NCBI GenBank assembly: GCA_963837265.1
Contig: CAWIMQ010000006.1
Location: forward strand, 1 to 64,000
From: DATBLE01 sp963837265
GTDB lineage: Bacteria; Actinomycetota; Thermoleophilia; Gaiellales; Gaiellaceae
DNA length: 64,000 bases
Direction: 5' to 3'
The translations under genes and the position numbers were made by a program. Positions 7,766-16,164 of this stretch are shown piece after piece. The notes under the pieces are model-generated. The model ran no database searches. It saw only the letters and a list, made by a program, of their open reading frames with translations, and had not been told where the DNA came from. Numbering within the stretch: position 1 is the first letter of the stretch; each line of letters opens with the position of its first letter.

Positions 7766-9595
7766 TTGATTCGTCTGCACCGCCACCGCCTCGGCCCGCG
7801 CGTCTACCTGCTTGGGCAGCGCGTTCACGAGTGGCACCTCGGGCTCGGGCTCGTCGCCGGAGTGCTCACCGGACGCGTCGCAGACGCGTGGCGGCTCTCG
7901 CTCCTACCGGTCCTCGCGCTGAGCCTCGGCATCTGGCTCCTGGTGAAGGACTGGCAGGATCTCGTCCCCTCCAGGCGCGACACGGCCGCCTGGCGCGTCG
8001 GGCTCCACCGGCGGACGGCCCCGCTGCGCGCGATCCGCCGGGGCGAGGGGCTTCCCGCCTTCGCGGCCGCGATCGCCTTCGCGGTGGGGCTCGTCAACCT
8101 CGCCTCCGCCGTGACTCCGACGATCGCGTGGCGGCACCACCTGCTGCTCCGGCTGGAGCCGGTCGAGATCGTGCCCGTCTTCCACACGCTGGCCGTTCCG
8201 GCGAGCGTCGCGCTGGTCGTGGTCGCCTTCTACCTGCGGGCCCGGCGTCACCGGGCCTGGGAGATCGCGCTCGGCTTGACGCTGGCCCTCGGCGTGATCG
8301 AGCTTCTGAAGGGCCTCGACTTCGAGGAGGCGATGCTGAGCTGGGCTGCTGCGGGCCTGCTCTGGTGGGGCCGCGACTCATTCTACGTCCGGCACCGGCC
8401 GCTCACGCGGCTCTCGCCTGCGCTGGCGGCGCTCGCGGCCCTGGCCGTGATCTCCGGCAGCGTTCTCGCCTGGACAGCCGCCTCCACGGAGCTCCACGAC
8501 GAGCTCGGTTGGGGCCCGATCGCCGTCCGGGCGATCGGCGTCGCAGCGATCCTCGCGCTGACGTGGCTCCTGTTCAGGCCGCTCGGCCCGCCCGAGGAGC
8601 TGCCCGACTCAGGGCAGCGGCGGGACGCGCTCGAGCTCGTACGGTCACACGGCCGCGACACGCTCGCGTTCTTCAAGCTGCGCGGCGACGTCTGCTACCA
8701 CTTCGCCCAGGACCGCAGTGCCTTTCTCGGCTACCGCGCCGCGAACGGCGTGCTGCTGATCGCAGGTGACCCCGTCGGCGGGTCCGGAGCCCTGCCGGCG
8801 CTCGTGCGCGACGCCTGCGCTTTCGCCGAGGTGCGCGGCCTTCGCGTGGCGGCTCTCGGCGCCAGCGACGCTCTTCTGCCCGTGTATCGCCAGGCCGGCC
8901 TGCGTGCGCTCTACATCGGCGACGAGGCGATCGTCGACACGCGCACCTTCTCCACCGAAGGGCGCGCGATCCGGAAGGTGAGGCAATCGGTGACGCGGCT
9001 CGAGGGGGCCGGATACACGGCCGTCGCCCTGGGCTTCGGCGACCTCGACGAGGCGACCGTGGCCGAGCTCGAGCACGTGTCGGCGTTGTGGCGGGACGGA
9101 GCGCCCGAACGGGGGTTCACAATGGCGATGGACTCGCTTCGCGGCGTGCACCAGGCGGAGAGCGTCGTCGTCGCCGCACGCGACGCGGAGGGGGTGATCC
9201 GTGGATTCCTCCACTTCGTGCCGACCTACGGGCGGCCGGCGATGTCGCTCTCGTTCATGCGCCGCGACCGGTCCACGCCGAACGGCCTGATGGAGTTCCT
9301 CGTCGTTCGCGCGATCGAGCTCCTGCGCGAGCGGGGCGTCGCGGAGATCTCGCTGAACTTCGCCGCATTCGGCCGCTGGCTCGAGCGTCCCGACGGCCGC
9401 GTCGAGCGCGCCCTCGGCCGCGCCGTCGGGCTGGCGAGCCCTTTCTTCCAGATCGAGAGCCTCCACCGCTTCAATGCGAAGTTCAGGCCGCGCTGGGAGC
9501 CGCGGTACCTCGTCTACGAGGGGCGGCTCGGGCTACCCCGCGTCGGCCTCGCCGCGCTCCGGCTCGAGGGTCAGCTGCCGAAGTTCCGGTCGTGA
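7766..9595 (+). CDS. MprF-like membrane protein with DUF2156/phosphatidylglycerol lysyltransferase domain
   Basis: A 609-residue protein with several membrane segments in the N-terminal half (about residues 20-275), followed by a cytosolic tandem GNAT-like region starting near residue 290 (SHGRDTLAFFKLRGD, GYRAANGVLLIAGDPVG). The latter is the DUF2156 domain, which transfers amino acids from aminoacyl-tRNA to phosphatidylglycerol in MprF. In actinobacteria some homologues are fused to or replaced by LysX functions, so the substrate is uncertain. The start is TTG 7766; a TACTCT box 49 bases upstream points to a possible start of transcription near 7724. The stop overlaps the next gene (GTGA). 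Confidence 0.82.
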   Translation: MIRLHRHRLGPRVYLLGQRVHEWHLGLGLVAGVLTGRVADAWRLSLLPVLALSLGIWLLVKDWQDLVPSRRDTAAWRVGLHRRTAPLRAIRRGEGLPAFAAAIAFAVGLVNLASAVTPTIAWRHHLLLRLEPVEIVPVFHTLAVPASVALVVVAFYLRARRHRAWEIALGLTLALGVIELLKGLDFEEAMLSWAAAGLLWWGRDSFYVRHRPLTRLSPALAALAALAVISGSVLAWTAASTELHDELGWGPIAVRAIGVAAILALTWLLFRPLGPPEELPDSGQRRDALELVRSHGRDTLAFFKLRGDVCYHFAQDRSAFLGYRAANGVLLIAGDPVGGSGALPALVRDACAFAEVRGLRVAALGASDALLPVYRQAGLRALYIGDEAIVDTRTFSTEGRAIRKVRQSVTRLEGAGYTAVALGFGDLDEATVAELEHVSALWRDGAPERGFTMAMDSLRGVHQAESVVVAARDAEGVIRGFLHFVPTYGRPAMSLSFMRRDRSTPNGLMEFLVVRAIELLRERGVAEISLNFAAFGRWLERPDGRVERALGRAVGLASPFFQIESLHRFNAKFRPRWEPRYLVYEGRLGLPRVGLAALRLEGQLPKFRS

Positions 9596-9960
9596 GGCGC
9601 CGCTCCGCGAGCGTCCTGCTCGGACTGCTCGGGCTCGGCCTCCTCCCCTGGACGTTGTGGCTCGGCCTCTCGCTGCCCTCCCGCAAGGTCGCGCAGCACT
9701 GGGATCTCGCCTGGGTCGGATTCGACCTCGTCCTGGCGGCGGCGCTCCTGGCGACGGCGGCGACGCTGTTCCGCCGCTCCCCACTGCACCGCCCGCTGGC
9801 GTCGGCAACGGGCGCCCTCCTCGTCGCCGACGCCTGGTTCGACGTCGTCACCGCGAGCACGAACCGCGAGCGCTGGTTCGCCGTCGGACTCGCTCTCGGC
9901 GGCGAGCTGCCGCTCGCGGCAGTCTGCTTCGTGCTGGCCCGCCCCGGGGCCTCCGGTTAG
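9592..9960 (+). CDS. small integral membrane protein
   Basis: A 122-residue protein with about four hydrophobic helices (SASVLLGLLGLGLLPWTLWL, FDLVLAAALLATAATL, ASATGALLVADAWFDVVTAS, ELPLAAVCFVLA). The GTG start overlaps the stop of the MprF-like gene, so the two are co-translated and may work together in the membrane. No family is recognised. Confidence 0.7.
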   Translation: MRRRSASVLLGLLGLGLLPWTLWLGLSLPSRKVAQHWDLAWVGFDLVLAAALLATAATLFRRSPLHRPLASATGALLVADAWFDVVTASTNRERWFAVGLALGGELPLAAVCFVLARPGASG

Positions 9961-9969
9961 GATCGCCCG

Positions 9970-10182
9970 ATGTTGCGCAGGCAGCGGCTCAGACCTCTCA
10001 CCGAGGCGGAGGCGTACGCCCGCTGTCACGGCACGCGCGACGCCGAGGTGCGGATCGTGAAGCTCGAGCCGCGCCGTCCCCGGTACGACCTGGAGGTGTC
10101 GGGCGAGGACCTCAGGCGGTCGTTCGAGGAGAAGCTCGCCGGCCGCGAGCTCGAGGACGAGACGGTCGGCGGAACCGCCTGA
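9970..10182 (+). CDS. small hypothetical protein
   Basis: A 70-residue charged soluble protein of unknown function (EAEAYARCHGTRDAEVRI). Its ATG is exactly six bases after a TAGGAT box at 9958-9963 that overlaps the end of the preceding gene, so it probably has its own leaderless promoter. Arginine- and glutamate-rich composition and the codon pattern fit a real gene. Confidence 0.6.
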   Translation: MLRRQRLRPLTEAEAYARCHGTRDAEVRIVKLEPRRPRYDLEVSGEDLRRSFEEKLAGRELEDETVGGTA

Positions 10183-10269
10183 CCGGCCGGCCTGGGCCGG
10201 TGGTCGTCCGGTGCGAGACGCCCCCGGCGGACCGGCGGCCCTCACGGCGTGGCGTCTATGATCCCGAGA

Positions 10270-10500
10270 GTGAGCTGGCTCTTCATCGGCTTGCTCGCGG
10301 CCGCCGTGGTCGTGCTCGTCGGCGCAGAATGGCCCCGGCTCGCGGGGCGGCTCGGCACGCGGGCACGGCAGAAGCGCGCCCGCGCCCGGCAGAAGGCGCA
10401 GCTCAGGGTGCTCCGCAACGAGAGCGACGAGTTCGCGGCCAGCGTCCAGCGCGACCTGGAGCGCCTGCCGACGATCGAGGAGCACGACCCGCGCCGCTAG
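10270..10500 (+). CDS. small membrane-anchored hypothetical protein
   Basis: A 76-residue protein with one N-terminal transmembrane helix (FIGLLAAAVVVLVGAEW) and a basic then acidic helical tail. Earlier in-frame starts exist (GTG 10249, ATG 10258), but TATGAT at 10257-10262 lies seven bases before GTG 10270, matching the leaderless geometry seen throughout the window. That start also puts the hydrophobic helix at the very N-terminus. The stop overlaps that of the convergent protease by 2-3 bases. Function unknown. Confidence 0.6.
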   Translation: MSWLFIGLLAAAVVVLVGAEWPRLAGRLGTRARQKRARARQKAQLRVLRNESDEFAASVQRDLERLPTIEEHDPRR

Positions 10501-12938
10501 CGCACGGTGAAGGCCGCCCGGAACACGCGGGTGTTCGGGAGGATCTGCGGCACGTTCTCCATGTTCTTCAGCTCCTGGTAGTCGGAGACGGTGAGAACGA
10601 GCCGGTGCCGGCCGACGGCGGCGCTCGGGACGCCGATCGTCACGCGGCCGCGCGCGAACGTGGCGTTCACCTGCCTGCCGTCGACCGTTGCGGAAATCGA
10701 CCGCGGGTCCACGCCCGAGCCGGAATCGCCGACCGCGAGCGCGAGGCTCGCCCGGCGCCTGACCGACGGTGTGAGCAGCCGCACGGCAGGCGGCGTGACG
10801 TCGTCGACCCAGAAGCGGAACGTGAAAGCACCGGGCTTCGCGCCCGCAGGGGTCTCGAAGACGACGTCGTACGCACCGGGGGCGGGCCGGACCGCCCCTG
10901 CGACGGGCCGCTGCTCGGCGAAGCTGGGGAGGTACGGGTTGATCGCGACCGGCAGGCCGGCGGACCCGGCAAGACGATCCTCGTTCCCGGCGACGACGAC
11001 CCGCGGCGATGCGCGCACCCCGGCCCCGGTCGCGACCACGGCGACGCCGAAGTTCGCGACCGGACGTCTCACCGCCACCCGGAAGATCTGCTCCGGGCCG
11101 GCCGCGCTCCGGTCGCCCGGGGTGTCCGGATACCGGTACGAGGAGACGCGCGAGGGCTTTCCCTTCGTGTCGCCGTCATAGGTGCCGGTCGAGCCCAGGG
11201 CTCCGTGGGGCTCCGAGCCCAGCTTCGGGTCGACGACGCGAAACCAGTACGGGATGCGGCGCACGGCCGTTCCGAGCTGGAGCGTGACGAAGCCGGTGAT
11301 GTCGGCCTCGGCGGCACCGTCCGCGGCCTGCGCGCTCACCGCGAGCTCTCCCGGCACGTCCACGGTCGGCGGGACGCTCACGGCCACGCCGGTCTCGGCC
11401 ACCTGCGGGAACACCCTCGCCGTCCAGGTGCCCGTGCCTCCTCCCGCGTCGGACAGGCGCACCGAGAGGGTCGAGGCGGTGCCGGTGTGCAGGAGGCCGA
11501 ACGAGAGGCCGGTGGGGTCGGCGAAGACGAGCGGGTCGTTCGCGGCGGGAACGTCGATCAACCCGCCTCCTTCGGCCGTGGTCTGAGCCTCGGCCGAGCC
11601 GGCGCCCGGCACGACCGGCCGCCCCGTCAGGGTGAGCGCGGACTTGATCTGGGCGACCGTCCAGTCCGGGTGCCGCTGACGGAGGAGGGCGGCCGCGCCG
11701 GCGACGTGCGGGGCCGCCATGCTGGTGCCGCTGAGCGACGCCCATGTGCCCTCGTGCGGCGGCACGGACGAGGTGATGTCGACGCCCGGCGCGGCGACGT
11801 CGGGCTTCATCTCCAGCGAGATCGGGCTGGGGCCGCGGCTCGAGAACGAGGCGACCGACTGCCCCGAGGCTCCGACCGCCGCCGCCGTGATCGCCTTCGG
11901 CGCAGTCCCGGGGGACGAGATGCTGCCGTGGCCGAGGAACTCGAAGTCGTTTCCGGCCGCGACCGCCGGCACGACGCCGGCGTCCGCGGCCGCGTCGATC
12001 GCGGCAACGACGAGGTCCCGCGACGGCTCGATCTCAGTCTCGCCGAGCGAGAGGTTGATCACGTCCATGCCGTCCCGGACCGCAGCCTCGATTCCGGCGG
12101 CGATCTCGGGGGCGTTCCCGTTCAGGCCGAAGCTCGCGGTCGGAACGGTGAGCACCTTGTAGTTGCCGAGATAGGCCCTCGGCGCGACCCCTGAGAGCGG
12201 CCCGCGTCCTGCGAGCGCCCCCGGGGAGAAGTCGCCCGCGGCGATCCCGGCGACGTGCGTGGCGTGGTCGGAGTCGACCGGGTCGAAGGGCGTCCTGGCG
12301 TACTTCCAGGTGTTCGTCGGCGGCGAGAAGGCACGGGCGACGATCACCTTCGCCGTCGTGAACGCGGTGTCTCCCTTCGGAAAGCCCGGAGGCATCGTGT
12401 ACCCGGCCGGGTTGAAGAACGGATGGGCCTGGTCGACGCCGTCGTCGATGATCCCGATCTTGACGCCGTTCCCGGCCGTGGTGAACGCGGGCGCGTCCCA
12501 GAGTTGGTCGGCGCCGATCAGGTGAGGGCTCCGGTCGAGCAGCGGCCGGTAGGCGACGCTCGGCCAGACCTCCGCGACGCCCGGGATCGAGCCGAGCCGG
12601 CGGAGCTCTGCGCGGGGGAGGAGGACGGCGAGGCCGTCGAGGACGACCCGGTAGCGCCAGGTGACCCGCGAGGAGGGCAGGGCGGCGGTGATCCGCGCGG
12701 CGAGCGCTCGCTGGGCGGTCGCGAGGGAGCCGAGGTACGCGACGCTCGTCGGCGAGGCGAGATCGAGCCGCTGCGCCTTCGTGCTCGCGGCCAGGACACG
12801 GCTCCGGTGGATCGCCTCCGCGAGCGGCGGCGCGTCGAGCGTGACCACCACCTCGACGAGATCGCCCCGGGCGGGCTGGGCGGCGGGAACGGCGGCCAGG
12901 GCGGCCACGGCCGCGACGATGAGGACCCGGCGCTTCAA
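10497..12938 (-). CDS. secreted S8 family subtilisin-like serine protease
   Basis: An 813-residue exported subtilase. An N-terminal signal (VLIVAAVAALAAVPAAQPA) precedes an inhibitor-I9-like propeptide region. The catalytic triad is visible in VKIGIIDDGVD (Asp), DHATHVAGIAAG (His) and LSGTSMAAPHVAG (Ser), with an oxyanion Asn in AAGNDF. About 330 C-terminal residues form beta-rich accessory domains. A much longer upstream frame is a shadow of bcp. The TTG start, seven bases after a TAGCCT box, puts the signal peptide at the N-terminus. It probably degrades extracellular protein; the substrate is unknown. Confidence 0.9.
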   Translation of the reverse strand: MKRRVLIVAAVAALAAVPAAQPARGDLVEVVVTLDAPPLAEAIHRSRVLAASTKAQRLDLASPTSVAYLGSLATAQRALAARITAALPSSRVTWRYRVVLDGLAVLLPRAELRRLGSIPGVAEVWPSVAYRPLLDRSPHLIGADQLWDAPAFTTAGNGVKIGIIDDGVDQAHPFFNPAGYTMPPGFPKGDTAFTTAKVIVARAFSPPTNTWKYARTPFDPVDSDHATHVAGIAAGDFSPGALAGRGPLSGVAPRAYLGNYKVLTVPTASFGLNGNAPEIAAGIEAAVRDGMDVINLSLGETEIEPSRDLVVAAIDAAADAGVVPAVAAGNDFEFLGHGSISSPGTAPKAITAAAVGASGQSVASFSSRGPSPISLEMKPDVAAPGVDITSSVPPHEGTWASLSGTSMAAPHVAGAAALLRQRHPDWTVAQIKSALTLTGRPVVPGAGSAEAQTTAEGGGLIDVPAANDPLVFADPTGLSFGLLHTGTASTLSVRLSDAGGGTGTWTARVFPQVAETGVAVSVPPTVDVPGELAVSAQAADGAAEADITGFVTLQLGTAVRRIPYWFRVVDPKLGSEPHGALGSTGTYDGDTKGKPSRVSSYRYPDTPGDRSAAGPEQIFRVAVRRPVANFGVAVVATGAGVRASPRVVVAGNEDRLAGSAGLPVAINPYLPSFAEQRPVAGAVRPAPGAYDVVFETPAGAKPGAFTFRFWVDDVTPPAVRLLTPSVRRRASLALAVGDSGSGVDPRSISATVDGRQVNATFARGRVTIGVPSAAVGRHRLVLTVSDYQELKNMENVPQILPNTRVFRAAFTVR

Positions 12939-12994
12939 GACGAACAGGCTAGCCGCTGCCGGTGCGCACGGCTCTCCCCGCGGCGCCCGCGACC

Positions 12995-13450
12995 CTATGC
13001 CAGCACAGCGAGGACCTGCTCGGCGTGCCGGTCGGGCTTCACGCGCCGGAAGACCCTCGCGACGGTGCCGTCGGGCGCGACGACGACCGTCGAGCGCTCG
13101 ATGCCCATGTAGGTCTTGCCGGCCAGGTTCTTCTCGACCCAGAACCCGTACTCGTCGGCCACCCGGTGGTCGGGGTCGGCGAGGAGAGTGAACGGGAGAT
13201 CGTACTTCCGCTTGAACTTCTCGTGCGAGGCCTCCGTGTCGGGGCTGATGCCGAGAACCTCGGCGCCGTGGGCCCGGAAGTCGGCCCAGGCGTCGCGGAT
13301 CCCGCACGCCTGAGTCGTGCAGCCGGGCGTGTCGTCCTTGGGATAGAAGTAGAGGACCACCGGCTTGCCGCGGAGATCGGAGAGCCGGATACGCTGGCCG
13401 CCGTCGCTCGCCAGCTCGAAGTCCGGCGCCGGCTGTCCCTCGTGGATCAC
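12995..13450 (-). CDS. bcp: thioredoxin-dependent thiol peroxidase (Bcp/PrxQ peroxiredoxin)
   Basis: A 151-residue peroxiredoxin reducing H2O2 and organic hydroperoxides. The PrxQ signature LYFYPKDDTPGCTTQACG has the peroxidatic cysteine and a resolving cysteine five residues later. The C-terminal region IERSTVVVAPDGTV is also typical. The GTG start is six bases after TAGGAT (reverse strand, 13457-13462), predicting a leaderless mRNA. It is divergent from the RibD-domain gene. Confidence 0.93.
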   Translation of the reverse strand: MIHEGQPAPDFELASDGGQRIRLSDLRGKPVVLYFYPKDDTPGCTTQACGIRDAWADFRAHGAEVLGISPDTEASHEKFKRKYDLPFTLLADPDHRVADEYGFWVEKNLAGKTYMGIERSTVVVAPDGTVARVFRRVKPDRHAEQVLAVLA

Positions 13451-13557
13451 GGATCGATCCTAGCGGCGGCGGCCGGGCGCCAGCACATCGGGCTGCGCGC
13501 GACGATGAGTTCTGCGGGTCTGCGCAGTCTGGAGGTGAAACGGACAAGGAGGCTCCT

Positions 13558-14202
13558 GTGGGAATCGTCAGGCTTCAGATCACCATGTCGCTGGACGGGT
13601 TCGTCGCCGGCCCGGACCAGAGCGTGGAGAACCCACTCGGCATCGGCGGCATGAAGCTGCACGAGTGGGCGTTCGAGCTCGGCGCCTGGCGTGGGCAGCA
13701 CGGGCTCGAGGGCGGGGAGGTCAACGCCTCGACGCCTGTCGTCGAGGAGTCGCTGGCGAACATCGGCGCGGGCCTGATGGGCCGGAACATGTTCGGCGGA
13801 GGGCCCGGACCGTGGGGCGGCGAGCCGTGGAACGGCTGGTGGGGCGAAGACCCGCCCTTCCACGTGCCGGTGTTCGTCCTCACCCACCACGCCCGAGAGC
13901 CGCTGGAGAGGCAGGGTGGGACGACGTTCTTCTTCGTCACCGAGGGCATCGAAGCGGCGCTCGTCCGGGCGCGGGAGGCGGCCGGCGGCAAGGACGTCGT
14001 CATCGGCGGAGGCGCGAACGTGGCGCAGCAGTACCTCGCCGCCGGGCTCGTCGACGAGCTCAACCTCTCGGTCGCGCCGCTGATCCTCGGCAGCGGGGCG
14101 CGGCTGCTCGACGGTCTCGCCGGGACGTCGCTCGAGCTCGAGCAGGTCCGGGCCGTGGAGGCACCGGGCGTCACCCACCTCCGCTACCGGGTCGCCGGGT
14201 AG
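13558..14202 (+). CDS. dihydrofolate reductase / RibD C-terminal domain protein
   Basis: A 214-residue member of the RibD_C family. The N-terminal LQITMSLDGFVAG and the C-terminal VIGGGANVAQQYLAAGLVDE, followed by LILGSGARLL, are typical of the stand-alone dihydrofolate reductase family proteins that are common in actinobacteria and mostly of unknown substrate. GTG 13558 follows a good AAGGAGG ribosome-binding site, unlike the leaderless genes around it. Confidence 0.88.
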   Translation: MGIVRLQITMSLDGFVAGPDQSVENPLGIGGMKLHEWAFELGAWRGQHGLEGGEVNASTPVVEESLANIGAGLMGRNMFGGGPGPWGGEPWNGWWGEDPPFHVPVFVLTHHAREPLERQGGTTFFFVTEGIEAALVRAREAAGGKDVVIGGGANVAQQYLAAGLVDELNLSVAPLILGSGARLLDGLAGTSLELEQVRAVEAPGVTHLRYRVAG

Positions 14203-14230
14203 CACGGCCGGAGCCAACCCGGTCGAGCCA

Positions 14231-14270
14231 ACCCGATCGAGTCGGCCTTCGGCCGCTGACTCGATCGGGT
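14231..14270. terminator. inverted repeat, probable terminator
   Basis: ACCCGATCGAGTC at 14231-14243 pairs with GACTCGATCGGGT at 14258-14270, extended by GGCC/GGCC near the loop. It lies shortly after the RibD-domain gene. There is no T-run, so it may be a Rho-independent-like pause or a structured 3' end. Confidence 0.5.
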
Positions 14271-14361
14271 GTGACGTTGTCGATCGGGCGTCGCTGAGCT
14301 CCGGCGGGCGGAGCCCGCCTGCGCTGACAGGCGAAGGACGGCGGATAGAATGGAATCCCGC

Positions 14362-14445
14362 GCGGATGTGGCGGAATTGGTAGACGCGCACGGTTCAGGT
14401 CCGTGTGGGGGAAACCCCGTGGAGGTTCAAGTCCTCTCATCCGCA
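14362..14445 (+). tRNA. tRNA-Leu (CAG)
   Basis: A class II tRNA of 84 bases with acceptor arms GCGGATG and CATCCGC, anticodon loop TTCAGGT giving CAG, a long variable arm (GTGGGGGAAACCCCG), and T-loop TTCAAGT. A TAGAAT -10 box at 14346-14351 precedes it. The next protein-coding start lies only eight bases after its discriminator base. Confidence 0.97.
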
Positions 14446-14453
14446 TCGCCCCG

Positions 14454-14933
14454 GTGGTCGAGGAGCTCAACGAGACGGAGATCGACGTCTTCCTGCGCCG
14501 GCAGGTGGTCGGGCGGGTGGGCTGCCACGTCGACGGCGAGACGTACGTCGTTCCCGTGCTCTACGTCTGGGACGGCGAGTGCGTCTACGTCCAGTCGATC
14601 GAGGGGCGGAAGACCAGGATGATGCGCGCGAACCCCCGCGTCGTCTTCGAGGTGGACGAGTACGAGCCCGAGGGCGGAAGCTGGCGGAGCGTGATCGTCG
14701 AGGGCGACTACGAGGAGCTCGACGACACGCGGGCCGAGGCCGCGCTCGCGCTGCTCGTCGAGCGCTTCGCCGGCCGCCGCGGGAGCCGGGAGGACCGGAG
14801 CCGGCTCGATCGCACGCCCGTCGCCTTCCGCATCCGCCGCCGGAGCGCGACCGGCCGGCGGGTGACGCGGGCGGCTTCACGCCGGAGGCTGGGCCGGCTC
14901 TGGCTCAGGCTCGGCCGGCCCCGCGGCCGCTGA
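14454..14933 (+). CDS. pyridoxamine 5'-phosphate oxidase family (flavin-binding) protein
   Basis: A 159-residue split-barrel flavoprotein of the PNPOx-like family. Visible are VGRVGCHVDGETYVVPVLY and RKTRMMRANPRVVFEVDEYE, the usual FMN-binding core of small actinobacterial members; the C-terminus is unusually basic. The only sensible start is GTG 14454. This leaves no room for a promoter or ribosome-binding site between it and tRNA-Leu, so it is probably co-transcribed with the tRNA and released by tRNA 3' processing. The substrate (heme degradation or nitroreductase-like activity) is unknown. Confidence 0.82.
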   Translation: MVEELNETEIDVFLRRQVVGRVGCHVDGETYVVPVLYVWDGECVYVQSIEGRKTRMMRANPRVVFEVDEYEPEGGSWRSVIVEGDYEELDDTRAEAALALLVERFAGRRGSREDRSRLDRTPVAFRIRRRSATGRRVTRAASRRRLGRLWLRLGRPRGR

Positions 14934-14992
14934 GCAGCGGTCGGGGGCGGCCGGCCGCTCTCGCCCGGCGGCGGCGCAGCTACCCTGGGGCC

Positions 14993-15355
14993 GTGGGCCG
15001 GATGAACCCGACGCTCCGCGGCTTCCTGATCATCGGCGCGATCGCCGCGGCGATCGTCGCGCTGAACCAGGAGACGACGCTCGGGGCGCTCTTCCTGATC
15101 GCGAGCATCGCGTTCCCGCTCGCGATCGCGTTCTTCGTCTACCTCCTGTGGCGGGACCACAAGGTCGAGATCGGAATGTGGTCCGCCCGCGCGCGAGCCG
15201 TGTTCTACGGTGCCGCGGCGCTGGTCGTCGCCGACATCGCGGCGATCACCTTCGTCCGGGAATCGGGTCTCGACGCGGTCGCGTTCGTGCTCGTCCTCGC
15301 GGCAGGCGTGTTCGCCATGTGGCGGACCTGGCGCGACCAGCACACATACGCCTAG
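14993..15355 (+). CDS. small membrane protein
   Basis: A 120-residue protein with four predicted helices (GFLIIGAIAAAIVAL, FLIASIAFPLAIAFFVYLL, VFYGAAALVVADIAAIT, DAVAFVLVLAAGVFAMW). GTG 14993 lies six bases after TACCCT, so it is preferred over ATG 15002. No family is recognised. Confidence 0.7.
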   Translation: MGRMNPTLRGFLIIGAIAAAIVALNQETTLGALFLIASIAFPLAIAFFVYLLWRDHKVEIGMWSARARAVFYGAAALVVADIAAITFVRESGLDAVAFVLVLAAGVFAMWRTWRDQHTYA

Positions 15356-15377
15356 GGCGCGGCCGGCGGCGAGCGCG

Positions 15378-16070
15378 CTACGCCTCGACGCGGCTCGTCG
15401 CGCCGTCGAGGGCGTCGAGGGTCGAGCGGATGTCGGCGAGCTGGCCCACGAAGATCGGCGTGTCGCGCTCGGTGTAGCGGCTCGCCTCGCTGTCGCGGAG
15501 GCGCAGCATCAGGTGCATGAAGTCGGCGGGCTCGTCGCACTCGAATGCCGTCATGAACTCCTGGTCGTCGATCCCGAACGAGTACGTCGTGTGGTTGTGG
15601 ATCCCCGGGAACTCCTCGCGGCCGATGCGGATGTGCTCGTCCATCGCCCGCCGGCGGTCTCCCTCGGGCAGGGCATACCACGGCCGCACCTTCACGAACG
15701 GATAGACGACGAGGTAGGGCTGGTCGTGCGGCGTGAGCTTCCGCGCCTTGCGGGCGCTCGTGTACTGCGACGCCTTCGTCGTCGCGAGATACGAGTACGG
15801 GGTCCGGAGCCACCCGGCGAGCGGGGTCCCGTTCAGCTGTGCGCCGAGCTCGCCGAGGTCGGCGTACCGCTCGGTGATCTTCCAGAGGAAGAAGTCGCAG
15901 TCAGGCCGCACGCCGGTGCACGTGTAGGCGCGGAGGCCTGCCATCCGCTCGGCCCACGACTCGACCACCTCGGCGAACGCGTCCTTGCCGATCGCCCGCT
16001 CCTCGACGGGGAGCCGCCGCCAAGCGGGGTCGACGCGGTAGAAGGTGTAGGCGACGTACTGGCCCTCCAC
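15378..16070 (-). CDS. hemQ: hydrogen peroxide-dependent coproheme decarboxylase (HemQ, chlorite dismutase family)
   Basis: A 230-residue chlorite dismutase-like protein. The segment LVVYPFVKVRPWYALP carries the Tyr/Lys region that decarboxylates coproheme to heme b in monoderm bacteria, and GIHNHTTYSFGIDDQEFM is the conserved heme-proximal part. HemQ completes the coproporphyrin-dependent heme route, so the host should make heme this way; no other heme genes are in the window. TAGCAT-N8-GTG points to a start at 16070; a TTG at 16079 is the alternative. It is divergent from uvrC. Confidence 0.9.
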   Translation of the reverse strand: MEGQYVAYTFYRVDPAWRRLPVEERAIGKDAFAEVVESWAERMAGLRAYTCTGVRPDCDFFLWKITERYADLGELGAQLNGTPLAGWLRTPYSYLATTKASQYTSARKARKLTPHDQPYLVVYPFVKVRPWYALPEGDRRRAMDEHIRIGREEFPGIHNHTTYSFGIDDQEFMTAFECDEPADFMHLMLRLRDSEASRYTERDTPIFVGQLADIRSTLDALDGATSRVEA

Positions 16071-16164
16071 GGGCTCCAATGCTAGCCGCGGCGGTCCGTG
16101 ACCACCTCGGTCGGGCCTCACCGTCCGGGAAGGTCGCATCGGGCGACGGTAGCCTGAGCCAGGA

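Noticed and set aside
9474..12194. A 906-codon forward frame opposite the subtilase
   Set aside because: It is antisense to a protease with a full catalytic triad and has no domain pattern of its own.
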